A stretch of 64,000 nucleotides of DNA, taken from Rapana venosa (taxonomy: Eukaryota; Mollusca; Gastropoda; Neogastropoda; Muricidae). The notes under the pieces are model-generated. The model made no database searches. It saw only the letters and a program-made list of their open reading frames with translations, and was not told the DNA's origin. The DNA lies in the NCBI GenBank assembly GCA_028751875.1, contig CM054158.1, positions 16,313,371-16,377,370 on the forward strand. Direction: 5' to 3'. A program made the translations under genes and the position numbers. Below, in pieces: positions 22,150 to 33,472 of the stretch (within the stretch, counting starts at the first letter, position 1; the number at the start of each line of letters is the position of its first letter).

Positions 22150-24290
22150 CCGTAGTCTGACGACCTGGGCACCCTCAAAGACTCACACACCAGTTCCCTC
22201 CATTCCTCTCTCTGTTCTGCCTTATCTCAGTTTGTGAGTTCTAGCCTGTCCATTCGCTATGTTATCCTACCAGCTCTTCTTGGTCTGCCTCTTCTTCTTC
22301 CGCCTTGGACATTGCCTTGTATCACTGTCTTTACAAGTCCTTGGATCTTTGTGACATGCCCATACCATTTGATTTACGTTTTTCCACGATTCGTTAAAAG
22401 GTTCTCATAGGGTCCAAGGGTTTGCTGATTGCCTGTATGCACGCTTTCGTTTGCTTATGTGGTCTTTGTAAATGCCAAAGGAGTCTCCCGAAAGCATCTC
22501 ATCTCCACCGCGCCTGTACTCCTTCTCTTCCAAATCTTGCAGTCAGGGTCCAGATTCACAGCCTACAGAAAAAATATGGATAGACAAGACGCATTATATG
22601 ATCTTGGCGATAAGTGAGATATGTTCATCATCTCTCAAATGGTGTTTATTTTGACAAAGCTGTTATAGCCTGTGCATGTCCTACATACTACTTCTGGCTT
22701 GATCCCTGGTCCTGATACAATGCCACAGTAACTTAAGCTTTGTACTGTTTCCAGCTTCTGTCACTAAACCAGATATCAGTGCAATGCGTTGGGTTATTAG
22801 TCATCATTGGGCTTCTCGACTGATTCCATGCCATATTTTGGAGGAATTATTCCCTGTTCTTTAAGGCTGTTAGCTTGCATCTCATTTTCTGAATCCTCTA
22901 TTCCATCAATGTCATCTGCATAGCGAGGTTTTGTGATCGTTCTGCCAACCAATGCTGACGATCCTTCATGATTTCCATGCATCAGCCATATTCTCTTCAA
23001 GAAGATGTTGAAAAGAGTGGTAGAGTAACAGCCCTGCCTTACTCAACTGTTGTTCGAAACCATTCTCCAATGTTGTGTTGTTGATAGTACACTGCACTCG
23101 CTTACACTGTTTTGATGACTCTGATCAGTTTGCATGATGCTGTACAAATTCATGGTGGCCACAAAAGCTGCAATGCCACATCCCTGTCAAATCCTTCTAA
23201 AATCGATAAATACTGGTAACGTTCTTGTTGATGGTAAGTAACTCCACATAATATTCTGTGGTTGGGATACGGTTCTGTTGTCTGCGCCCTGCTCTGAAAC
23301 CGCTTTCCTCACATGATTCTCTGCTTGTGCTCAGTCCTATTCAATATTATCGGAAGCATACCTTGCCTTGGGTGGCATATGAAGCTGATTTGTCTGTAAT
23401 TATGGCATTGTTTGTAGATTACCTTTCTTGGGGAGGGTGATGATGATGACTTTTGTTCCTTGTATTGGCCATTTCCCTTCTGCCAGATCTTTGCAGATGC
23501 TTATAGGGCGCAGTCATGGCTTCCACCTCCAGCCTTGAACCAACTCAGCTGGAAGTATCAGCCCCCCTGCTGACTTTTCCCATTTTCAGCGATCTGACTG
23601 CTGTTTCCACTTCTTTCGAGAAAGTGACTGTGTCTTTGCTTGCGGTACATTAAGGACATTCTGGATTCCTGCGGTTCTATAGTTTATACAGCGGAGCATA
23701 TTTGTCCATCTGTTTAAGAATATCCCGGTCGTCCGTGAGACACTCCCATTTTGTCTGATTGTTTTAAAACCTTTTTTCCCTGTTTTGTGCCAATCATCAT
23801 TCACCATCTGAAATGCTTTCTTTGCTATTGTTTTTCTTGAGTTCTCTTCATTGTCTTGGCACTGTTAACCGAACATATCTCTTGTGCCTCCGTCATGGAC
23901 TTCTGGAATCTTTTGTTGACTGCCCATAATGTTCTCTCTTTCATTTGTTTCATTTTTTTCTTTTCTTCAACTCTCTACGCATGTCGCATAGTTGTAAGAT
24001 GTGTAGTTGACCCATGTTTTTCTGACTGGTCGTGTTTTGCCCAAAGCTCGCTTGCTGTTTCAGGCACTGCTGTATTGAAACTATCGCAGTGTATCTATGC
24101 TGAGTCTATCACAGTGAGTGCTGCAAACTATCCACCTATCCTTGCTGAAAAATTCTAATACCTCTGGGTCCTTCACTTCTTCGAGTCAAATTTATCCCTG
24201 ATGTTCCGCTTGTGGATTTTCTTTTAGACTAGTCCGAAAGTCATCCATCACAATTTCATGATCAGCCCCTATTCTCCCTTGTGAAATTGC
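22150..24290 (-). mobile_element. Decayed LINE ORF2: end of endonuclease, RT and C-terminal domain
   Basis: The minus strand, in order: GADHEIVMDDFRTSLKEN near 24270-24215 (the SDH-type end of the APE-like endonuclease); KKAFQMVNDDWHKTGKKGF near 23800; GGLILPAELVQGW near 23550; GTKVIIITLPKKGNLQ at about 23417-23460 (RT fingers); GEWFRTTV-stop-VRQGC near 23030-23070; TTLFNIFLKRIW; TITKPRYADDIDGIE (catalytic YADD, 22904-22924); then YGHVTKIQGLVKTVIQGNVQ and GGRRRGRPR near 22280-22375. The last pieces are typical of the C-terminal region of this LINE type. The clade is left open (the LPKKGN/VRQGC/FADDIDG type, possibly RTE- or Nimb-like). Stops and frameshifts are frequent, so it is a dead copy, 5'-truncated in the endonuclease. 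Confidence 0.85.
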
Positions 24291-24513
24291 TTTGCGTGGA
24301 AAAGAGTTTGTGTTAGTAATTTGCTATAGCACTATATTATTCTTTTATGATTGAACATAAGGCATGCTAACAACCATGTATAGTTTTCGAAATTTTCATG
24401 TTCTTTACATGAATACTTAAATTACTTTGATCTTTTATTTAATTACTATTTATTCATAAGTAAATTCATTTCTATCATTGTATTACAGTTACATAGTTTT
24501 AAAACAGTTCCTT
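24291..24513. other. AT-rich spacer between LINE and duplication A copy 2
   Basis: AT-rich unique sequence. It differs from the noisy sequence that precedes copy 1, which marks the left breakpoint of the duplication. Confidence 0.6.
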
Positions 24514-24968
24514 ACCCTTTTTTCTAATTTTTTGCCTTTTTTGTGTCTAATCACTTATTGATAACGTTTAATTTTGAAGAACAAACTGAAAGTGTTTTTG
24601 GTGTGTGTGTGGTTTTTGTGTGTGGTGTGTTGTGTTTTGTGTGTTTTGTGGTGTTTGTGTTGTGTGTGTGTGTGGTTTGTGTGTTGTTTGTGTGTGTTTT
24701 GTGTATCAAAGTCAAATTTTGTATAATCTTTATTGTGTGGTTGTCAAAGTTACATTTTTTAACAAATTGTTGTGTCGGTTCACTTTTTTGTGGTTGTTTG
24801 TTTTGTGGTGGTGTGTGTGGTTTGTGTGTGTGTGTGTGTTTATTGAACATTTGCATACTCTACTGTTTCTTATTTGAGACTATTTATCTAAACATGTCAT
24901 GTTTTGAAATGTGTTTCAAGCTAGACACACACACACTAACACACCCACACACACACACACACACACCA

Positions 24969-25001
<33 letters not shown>

Positions 25002-28000
25002 CATACAGCGTTCTACGATAAAGACATGGAAGATGGGGGGGAGGCAAGGTTAAAAAGAAGGCAAAGGCTGGCTAACTTTCCACAATGCAATCTATGAGTA
25101 GGCAATCACAGCAGCACAAAACAGACAGCGCAAAAACATCTTCACTAACTGGGTGCCCCCGCCTCATTCTCCTTACCCAAAGTACCTCCAAATTAAACAG
25201 CCCTGTTGCAAACAACCAAGTGCTGTGCTTAACTAGCCACGCTTCTCTCTCTCTCTCTGATCTCTGTCTCTGTCCTCGTCATCTCTCTCTCTGTCTCTCT
25301 TCTCTCTCTCTCTCTCTCCTCTCATTCTGTTTCCACTTCTGAAATTTCACAAGCAGTCACTCCAGAAGGAGAGAAAAAGAAGAAAAAACAACATCAAACA
25401 AACAACAACAACAACAAAATAAAACAAATCTCTTCTTCTCTCTTCTGTGTCTCGTTTTTATACCATCAAACATGTTTAAAAAATATTGGCATTCCTTTCC
25501 AGCTTCTCTCCTTGCTGTTTAGGCTTGGTTCCATTATCTCCAAGGCCACACAATCTCCTCAGGCCTGTATAAGCTGCTTCCTGAAGGAGGTGCTTGCCAG
25601 TTGATTTTCCTTACCACACACACAGGAAAGAAGAACGAGTCGCCAGCTTGGGTGGACCTCGTGATTTACCTGTGTCCCAGTGCAGCATTAAATGAGGCTT
25701 GTTCTTCTGCTTGTACTTAGCTTCTAGGTGTCGTCCTCCATTGATGTTCATTGTGATGTTCTGAAACCCTTGTATCTCCTTAGACAGCCGATATTAGCGG
25801 CTGTGCAAGTCAGCTTTTCCATATTTGATGGGTAGATCTCATAGCAACCCGATATGACACATAGCTACTCTTACCTGACTCTTACCTTATTCAAACTTCT
25901 CTGATCTGGTGTTGTTGCCTAAGCCCAAGCATATCCAATGGCCTTAAGTTTCCTTGTACTTACTGTCTTGAAGAATCCTCTCATGGGCGCCCCACTTGTT
26001 CCCTGCTACATCGGCAGAATTTCTTTCTGTCTTGCTTTTTCCTTCAGACTTTTTCCAATGGTGGTCTTCATGACAGTTGTTGGTCAAATGTGACACCAAG
26101 ATTATTTCTTCATTTCATTCTTGACCTATTCCCAATTTGACATTGTGGCTCTGATTTAGTGAGAGGTAAACAGTGTGTGACTTTTCTTCACTGAGCTTTG
26201 CAAACTATCTCGAGCACCACCCTACAACCTCAACCCATCTGTATCATATGCTGCGGTATACAATATTCTTCATGCACCAACATCTCGATCATCAGCGTAG
26301 AGCTACTTTTGATCCTCTTGCAGCTCAGCACAGGACATTGAATGAAAATCAAGAAAAATGGGGGAACCCACACCGTCCTGTGGATACGCCATTCTGATCA
26401 CTCAATTTTTGTTTTCTGTCGTTTTTGGATAGATCACCCAGCTCTTTTTTTTAGAAAAACTTATCCAGAGAGCGTGTTGCCTATAATTTCCACTTTTTTG
26501 GTCCCGTCACTTGAAAACAATCGGCCATCTTTGATCAAAAGCTTCTCAACCTATCCAGCAGCAAAGACTACTTGGCTTCCTGAAAGCACTTCTGTTTCCT
26601 TAAAGGTTGGATTATCTTAGTGCACCGAATGTTCAAAAGCCCTTGTTTTGAGCCAGTATATTGTATCTCGATGTAAACAGGTAAACTGTGTTGGCTAGCC
26701 TCCATTTTCACACAAAAACACTGTATGAGGCGATATATCATGGCTTAGCGTTCCCTTCGTTCTTCTTTGCCCTTCTTGATACAAGTCATCAATTTGTTTT
26801 CTTTGTCTGTCTGTTTGTCTCCTCATAATTTCTCCTCTTCCGCTTCTTCTGTCATCTTCTGCTGTCTCTCTCTTCGCTCCTCTCTTCTGTACTCCTTCGT
26901 CATTCTTATTCCCTCCTTATTTGCTCCTCGCTCTCTTTCAGTTATGACTCTCTCTCTCCTCTCTATCTCTCTCTCTCTTTCGCATTGACTCTCTCTCTTT
27001 CTCTCTCACTCTCTCTCTCCTCTCCTCTCCTCTCAATCCTCCTCCTCTCTCTCCTCTCTCATCTCTTCTCCTCTCTCTCTCTCCTCTCTCTCTCCTTTCA
27101 ACACATAAACATGCATATAACATTAAATTCTCTATCCATAAGACAAATATCACTGACAGCAAACACGTATGTTATTTATACTGAAAACTACAACAGCATC
27201 CAATTGGTGACACATTTTCACAGGTCATTTACAACTTCACATCATTGCATGGCTAGACTATTGAAATATTCATAAACCGAATTATCCAAATTGAATCCGT
27301 CACACATTGTATGTATATGCTATGATCCCATACCTATAAACACACTTCTCACGTCAGAAATTGTATTTCTTAGAAAAGTAAGTCACTTAACTGTGTTGCA
27401 ACATCAGTCGCGTTATATCTATCTTGTTGTGTTTGTGTTTGTGTGTTTTTTTTTGGTGTGTGTGTTTGTGTGTGTTGTTTGTGTGTGTGTTGTGTTATGG
27501 TGTTTGTGTTGTCGTTTGTGTCTATCTTTTTTATCGTATGTTCTGTTGTGGTTTCTGCTACGTACTGCCGCGTGTATTGTGTTTACTTTGTTCTCCTTTC
27601 TACACGATGCAATATCTGTTTTAGTGGTTAAATACCATTTTTGTCGGTTTTCCTCGTATGTTTTCAAATCAATATCCATTTGTATGCTTTAAACAAAAAT
27701 GACTATCCCCCTTGGTTTTCATTTTAAAGACTTCTCTTTGCAACTCTTTACGACTTGTACGCAAACATGAATTTCAGAGAACAAATTAATTTAAAATACA
27801 GGTTAGAAAACCAAACCTGAAACTGTTAAAATGATTGCTGCTCTCAAACCACTGGAATAAATTCTCATGAAATATAGATATAAAAAGGTTGTGTGTTTTT
27901 GGTTGTGGTGTGTGGTAGTGTGTGTGTGATTGTGTTGTGTAAGGCGGGAAAATATACCCGTGACTCACTTCTGAAGTTTCAAGTTCGACCCCCCCCCCCC

Positions 28001-28631
28001 CCCCCCCCGATAAATATCAATACAAATCACACCCCGAAATCATTCGATGAACGATAAATCAATTCCCGTCTGCCAACGCTCCACACTCATGCACACAATT
28101 AAAACTTTCCCCCTTCTGGAAAAGCCATTGCAACCATTAAAAAAATAACATCTCATCATCTCATCTCATCTAACTGGAAAATCTACAAACTCTAGGTTAA
28201 TTTCTCCTCTGACTTAAATTGTATGATTGCTGACACTGTTTGTCCATCGATTTTGTCTTCTTCACTGAATTCCATGCAGTACTGAAGATATTTTGTCCAG
28301 GGTCCACTAGGAATAGTTTTCCTTATTTGTTTTCCTGCAAGCCTCGATGTCATTAGCACCAGAATTGTGATTTTTCCCTCCAAACTACTGTGACATTACT
28401 CATACTGTATCACCATTATGGTCTCAAAAATCACAACAGTGTCCGATAAAACACCTTGGACTTATTCCCAATGATATAACTATTCTCCAACCACCCTTGA
28501 CATAAATGCCTTCGTTGCTAAAGCTCTTTGATTCTGGATATCTTTGTGTCCCATTGTACTTCTTCATTGTGGCCCTTAAAGCACCATCATCACATCGAAC
28601 GCCTTTTTGAATCTTTAAACAGTACATTTCT
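24514..28631. repeat. Duplication A, copy 2 (4,118 bp)
   Basis: Direct repeat of 8124-12241 with a constant +16,390 offset. It carries the same GT/CA arrays (24599-25001), CT arrays (25243-25330, 26943-27100), LINE fragment (25520-26640), 20-C run (27989-28008) and unrecognised frames (28192-28630). After 28631 the sequence diverges completely from that after 12241. Confidence 0.95.
25520..26640 (-). mobile_element. Decayed LINE RT, second copy within duplication A
   Basis: Same content as 9130-10250, with LYADD at about 26286-26303 and LGVTFDQQLS at 26071-26100, including the same stops. It was therefore duplicated with the block rather than inserted independently. Confidence 0.7.
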
Positions 28632-30199
28632 TGGATAATCAATAACACTAAACCCGTTATCACACCACAGGGAAGCACACAAAGTCTGGTTTAACAATGA
28701 AGTGTCTGCTAGCGTTTAAAGGCACATATGAATCAGAAAAAGAAACCACGAACACCATTAAAAATCCCAAAACAAACATCACCATTAGTATATTTCTATG
28801 AATTGAAGAGAGATTCAAAAAATTTTTTTTTGGTTTTTTTTATGTAATTTTTTGCTTTCACGGGAATGGGTCAGAGGGGGAGGGGGGGAGGGGGGGCTGA
28901 TACGAGCAGGAGAACGAGCAGAGAGAAGAGAGCAGCACTGTCATGTCGGGAAAAAGTAGCTGGCCAGTTTCCCGACGCTGGCTTCCAAAACAAACCCAGA
29001 TCCCGAAAATGCTTCCGGGGCAGGATCGGGTAAATTTTGGGTCCCCCACTCAAACTTCAGGACCCAATTTCCCTTCCCTTCTATTATTTTCGGAACATTC
29101 TATAGTTTCCCATGGATTCCACGGGGCATTTTGTCTTGCCACCCATGATAGCTAAAGTGAGAATAGAACAATTACTGTAAAAATTCGGGAAAAGGTCCAT
29201 CACCAGAAATTTTTTTCAAAGCAAACAAGATAATTTTAGCACTAAATGACTAATTGAAGTATTTTTTTAAAATTTTTTCCCTTCATAAGTAAAACTTCAC
29301 AATGAAATATATTGCTACCAAGTTATCTGCGTTGCGCGGGGTTTAACCACCATTACCTTTTACCGGTTTTAAAATTTTATGTATTCTAAGTCTTAGTTAT
29401 TAAATTTTTTTTAAAATCACTGCAAAAACAAATTCCCTTTAAAAAAAATTGTGTTGAATAGTGTGTTTAACAAATTTCCTTTTATCATACATTCATTTCT
29501 ATATTAATTCTTATCTATTACTTTTCTTAGATAGTTTTAACACGCAAAGAAAATTTTTTTTAAAACGGGACATAAAAAATTTTAAATTTAAATTTAATTA
29601 ATAAATAAAAGGAAAATGCAAATGAGAGCAATGCCTTCTGTCAATTCAAAGATCTTTGCAAAATTATAATGGCCACCAAATTGGGGGTTTTTTTTTTCCA
29701 TTTCTACCTTGGTTTTTTCATTCTTATCAAAGATCACTTTTCCTCCTTTTGTTTATTACATGCCGTCCTTCAAAAAAAGGAGAAAATAGATAAAAAATTT
29801 TGACGAGAGAAACATTGGGGAAAATGTGACACAGGGAAATACTGACAAAAGATCCACAGTTTTATCTTTGTTTAACAGCATTTTTTTTTCCCAATTTTCA
29901 TAATTTTTCAAACCAAAAAAAACTAAACAAAGAAATTTCAAAAGAGACACTTCAAAAAACTAAAATTAATCAGTGCTAAACAATTTCGGCTTAGGGGTTT
30001 TTTTTTTTCATTGAACCTTGAAGAGCAAACAGACTGTAGTTCTTTCCGAAACCCAAAAAGCGCCGTATAAGAGCATTTACTGAACTGTTCAACATCGGCC
30101 CAAAACCCCCCCCGGGTTTTTAAAAAAACAAGTTTTTATATTTCCCTACTGTGGGAAAAAACTTCCCCGATAAATCTCCAGCGCCCAAAACAGTTTTTT
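28632..30199. other. AT-rich, partly noisy sequence up to the gap
   Basis: No gene recognised. Homopolymer runs become frequent toward the gap (30090-30199), in line with falling consensus quality at a contig end. Confidence 0.6.
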
Positions 30200-30699
30200 N
30201 NNNNNNNNNNNNNNNNNNNNNNNNNNNNNNNNNNNNNNNNNNNNNNNNNNNNNNNNNNNNNNNNNNNNNNNNNNNNNNNNNNNNNNNNNNNNNNNNNNNN
30301 NNNNNNNNNNNNNNNNNNNNNNNNNNNNNNNNNNNNNNNNNNNNNNNNNNNNNNNNNNNNNNNNNNNNNNNNNNNNNNNNNNNNNNNNNNNNNNNNNNNN
30401 NNNNNNNNNNNNNNNNNNNNNNNNNNNNNNNNNNNNNNNNNNNNNNNNNNNNNNNNNNNNNNNNNNNNNNNNNNNNNNNNNNNNNNNNNNNNNNNNNNNN
30501 NNNNNNNNNNNNNNNNNNNNNNNNNNNNNNNNNNNNNNNNNNNNNNNNNNNNNNNNNNNNNNNNNNNNNNNNNNNNNNNNNNNNNNNNNNNNNNNNNNNN
30601 NNNNNNNNNNNNNNNNNNNNNNNNNNNNNNNNNNNNNNNNNNNNNNNNNNNNNNNNNNNNNNNNNNNNNNNNNNNNNNNNNNNNNNNNNNNNNNNNNNN
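30200..30699. other. Assembly gap (500 N)
   Basis: Exactly 500 N, a conventional placeholder length, so the true distance is unknown. The long X-containing open frames across it are meaningless. Confidence 1.
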
Positions 30700-30920
30700 G
30701 GTGAACATCCTTACTTCTGATATCTAAACAATTAGTAAGAAATAATCCAACTTTAAACATCAAACTAGGTTTAGTGTTCATACAAAGAAGCTGCACTTTC
30801 AGATTCGATGGAAATCTGTAATAATACAGAGGAATACATTTTCTTCGCAATACAGCATATTTTGGGCATACAAGTAAAAAGTGACAAACATCTTCAATTT
30901 GTTGGCCATCACACTGAGAG

Positions 30921-30925
<5 letters not shown>
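30700..30925 (-). mobile_element. LINE C-terminal zinc-knuckle-like fragment, cut by gap
   Basis: The minus strand reads QCDGQQIEDVCHFLLVCPKY then AVLRRKCIPLYYYRFPSNL and MFKVGLFLTNCLDIR. This resembles the conserved C-x-C-H-C region (ED..HFLL.CP.Y..LR) near the C-terminus of many non-LTR RT polyproteins. The first CxxC pair is incomplete because a CA repeat interrupts the frame just upstream. It continues into the gap. Confidence 0.75.
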
Positions 30926-30954
<29 letters not shown>

Positions 30955-30995
30955 CGCGCACGCATGTGCACGTGTGAGTGTGTATGTATGTGTTC
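30919..30995. repeat. GT microsatellite
   Basis: Interrupted GT/GC repeats immediately upstream (minus strand) of the LINE fragment. Confidence 0.9.
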
Positions 30996-31284
30996 CACAA
31001 GCCTGTCCCATGCGTGTGCTTGTGGCTGTGGATGGGGTGGTGGGAAGGGAATACACACGCACCTGCACTAACGCTTTTCAAGCGGACAAACCAGACAATT
31101 ATCCAGTGCAAACATCACCAAGTAACTCTGCAGCCTGATCAAAGAAGAATGCCATGTGTGCAATGAGTTTTCACGTAAAGACACATTCCAGTATTTCTGG
31201 CACTATGCCCATTAAAGGTTTAAAGTTTTACCATCCCTCTTGTTTTGCTGTGTTTCTCTTCTAGGGCTTTGAGGTTCGCAAATG

Positions 31285-31600
31285 GTGAGATTTTGAATAT
31301 GCCACCATTTTTACCCCATGAAGGTAGCTGCACTCCAACTTCAGGGATGTATGCTGGGTACGTTCATGTTTATGTAACCCACCAAATGCTGACATGAGTT
31401 ACAGAATATTTCACCTGCTAATTTGATCTTCTGCATGTATATATACATGAAGGAAATTAAAGCTCAGGCAGGTCTGCACTTGAAGTTGACAAAGGAGATT
31501 GTAAAAATCCCAACCCTTAATTCACCAGAAGCTGTCAAGATTCGAACACACAACTTCATGGACCCCTGTGATCAAACTGCTTGCATATCTGTTTGTGCTT
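31285..31600 (-). mobile_element. SINE family C, minus strand
   Basis: The reverse complement gives GTGTGTTCGAATCTTGACAG (B box), GGTGAATTAAGGGTTGGGAT, CTTCAAGTGCAGACCTGC, AACTCATGTCAGCATTTGGT, GTACCCAGCATACATCCC, GAAGTTGGAGTGCAGCTACC and TTCATGGGGTAAAAATGG. This is colinear with 3086-3460. The A box end is worn. Confidence 0.85.
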
Positions 31601-31859
31601 AAACCTGCCCATACATGTTTTTTTCATGATTAAAGGTCAGATATGCACAAGTAAGTTTCCATGCCTCGTGTGTGAATGTTAGTGACCAGCTAAAACCATG
31701 CGATCACCTCACAGGTCTCTGATAGACTTGACTAGTGCATTGAGTTAGAATTTAGAAATGAATCTGCTAAACAAACTGCTATAAGATTTTTTTTGTTCCC
31801 CAGCTAGAGCTCCAAGGATCACCAGTACTTAGATTTTGTGCATGTGACAACTTTTCCAC

Positions 31860-32190
31860 ATTTTTAGGTGGCATTCTAACCTCAGGGTTGAAGTCGAAGC
31901 ACGATGTCAGTATGCATGCTGTTTGTAAAAGATTGTCATCTGTTCCTACTGGTACAACTGGCCTACCATTCTGAAAGATGTAATGGGTTTTAATATGTGT
32001 GCAAGGTCTTCTGCATACATTGGCAAACAGAACCTAAGTTTAGACATGCATCTGAAGGACTTTCAGGGAATGTAGTCTTGCTGATGTTAACTCTAGGGAA
32101 TAAATCTTGTGGAATGGATGGTAGTTCAAACCCGGGCCATCGTGCAATGAGCATGATGCTCTAACCAACAGGCTATCTACCCTGCACTCC
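31860..32190 (-). mobile_element. SINE family B, near full length
   Basis: The minus strand starts GGGTAGATAGCCTGTTGG (A box), has a B box GGGTTTGAACTACC, then the family B body: ACTTAGGTTCTGTTTGCC, GCAGAAGACCTTGCACAC, AGAATGGTAGGCCAGTTG, GTAGGAACAGATGACAATC and GCATGCATACTGACATCG. Order and spacing match 1640-1861 and 37950-38295. Confidence 0.8.
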
Positions 32191-32639
32191 CCCACCTATC
32201 AGATATGATACAGCATACTGAACACAGTACAGTACAACTAGTGGTGAAACCTTGGGGAAAAAACCCGATAGAGCTAAATTTGGAGAGAGGGTGTTGGGTT
32301 TAAAGGAAAGAGGTAGGCAAAGAAAAAGGAATGGAGATGGGGAAGAGAATGGGAGGGATGTAGAGAGTGAGGTCAGGACCCATCTGGTAACCTCCCACAT
32401 GACAACACCTGCCCTGTTCACTAACAGGTCGCCTCACCTTTCCCTACAGCTGTTGTTTTTTCCTCCCGTTTTGTTACCTAAGTGATGGTTATTTGGGTGT
32501 AAGAGCACGATCTCATGGCTTATGTCTGTGTTATACACCAGCTTCAAGATGTAGTTACTTTCACCCCTTTTAGCACATACACACATGTACACATACCCAC
32601 AAACACGCAGACACATGGGAATATGCATGCATTGTTGCA
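32191..32639. other. No recognised feature
   Basis: Ordinary sequence, purine-rich around 32280-32370. No gene seen. Confidence 0.5.
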
Positions 32640-32692
32640 AGCACAAGCACACACGCACACGCACACGCACACACACGCACACACACACAATG
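32640..32692. repeat. CA/CG-CA microsatellite
   Basis: Alternating ACACGC and ACAC repeats. Confidence 0.9.
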
Positions 32693-32724
32693 ATTATTAT
32701 CATCAGAGCTTCATCTTTACTTTA

Positions 32725-32786
32725 CCTACATATCTGAGCGCTTTGATTTGTTGCTCTACAAGATTCTGCGCTATATAAATTCCATA

Positions 32787-32825
<39 letters not shown>

Positions 32826-32866
32826 CATCATTCATCATCATCATCATCATCATCATTATTATTATT

Positions 32867-32922
<56 letters not shown>

Positions 32923-32930
32923 CATCATCA

Positions 32931-33024
<94 letters not shown>
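32725..33024 (+). repeat. SINE/LINE 3' tail with expanded ATT/ATC array
   Basis: GAGCGCTTTGATTTGTTGCT, CTACAAGATTCTGCGC and TATATAAATTCCATAC form the shared element 3' end. About 235 bp of ATT, ATC and again ATT trinucleotides follow. The poly-Ser/Leu and poly-Ile/Met frames are spurious. The internal ATC block (32826-32933) shows that the tail repeat has diversified. Confidence 0.85.
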
Positions 33025-33025
<1 letters not shown>

Positions 33026-33394
33026 ATATCCTGTAGTCTAATCCGCCATTGGTGCACCACTGAAGATTCTGTAACCAGCTTCCTGCACTCCTTGCAGTGC
33101 TCAGCTTTCCCTAGTCTGTCTTTCTACTCAAGGTCAGTCCACACTCTCTCAGAGCTAGGAACCTTAAAAGCCACGAGCAGCGGTACTCAAAGAAGGTTCC
33201 AGAGAGCTGGCTTGTATGTGCGTGTTCGTGTCCGTACCTGCACGTGAACGTGAGTCTTGTGTATGGGGGGAGGGGCCGGGCGTGTAGAGCGCCTGCATAA
33301 CTATGGTGCGAAACATGTGTGGGAGTATGTGAGATCTGTGTTGTTTGCACACAGAGAGCATGCTGTGTCGGTTGTGTGTGGTGCTGCAAGCTCT

Positions 33395-33472
33395 CGGATG
33401 ACATGTCCTTCGGATCAGACTATAAACCGAGGCCCCGTGTGCGAACGCATGCAGAACATCTTGCGCACACGT
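33395..33472 (+). mobile_element. SINE family B fragment
   Basis: GACTATAAACCGAGGCCCCG, TGTGCGAACGCATGCAGAAC and ATCTTGCGCACACG, the best-preserved version of this module in the window. It is interrupted by a T run and by the start of noisy sequence. Confidence 0.85.

Noticed and set aside
30136..31111. 190- and 321-residue frames across the gap
   Set aside because: They are open only because N was translated as X. Only the 30700-30925 part has meaning, as a LINE fragment.
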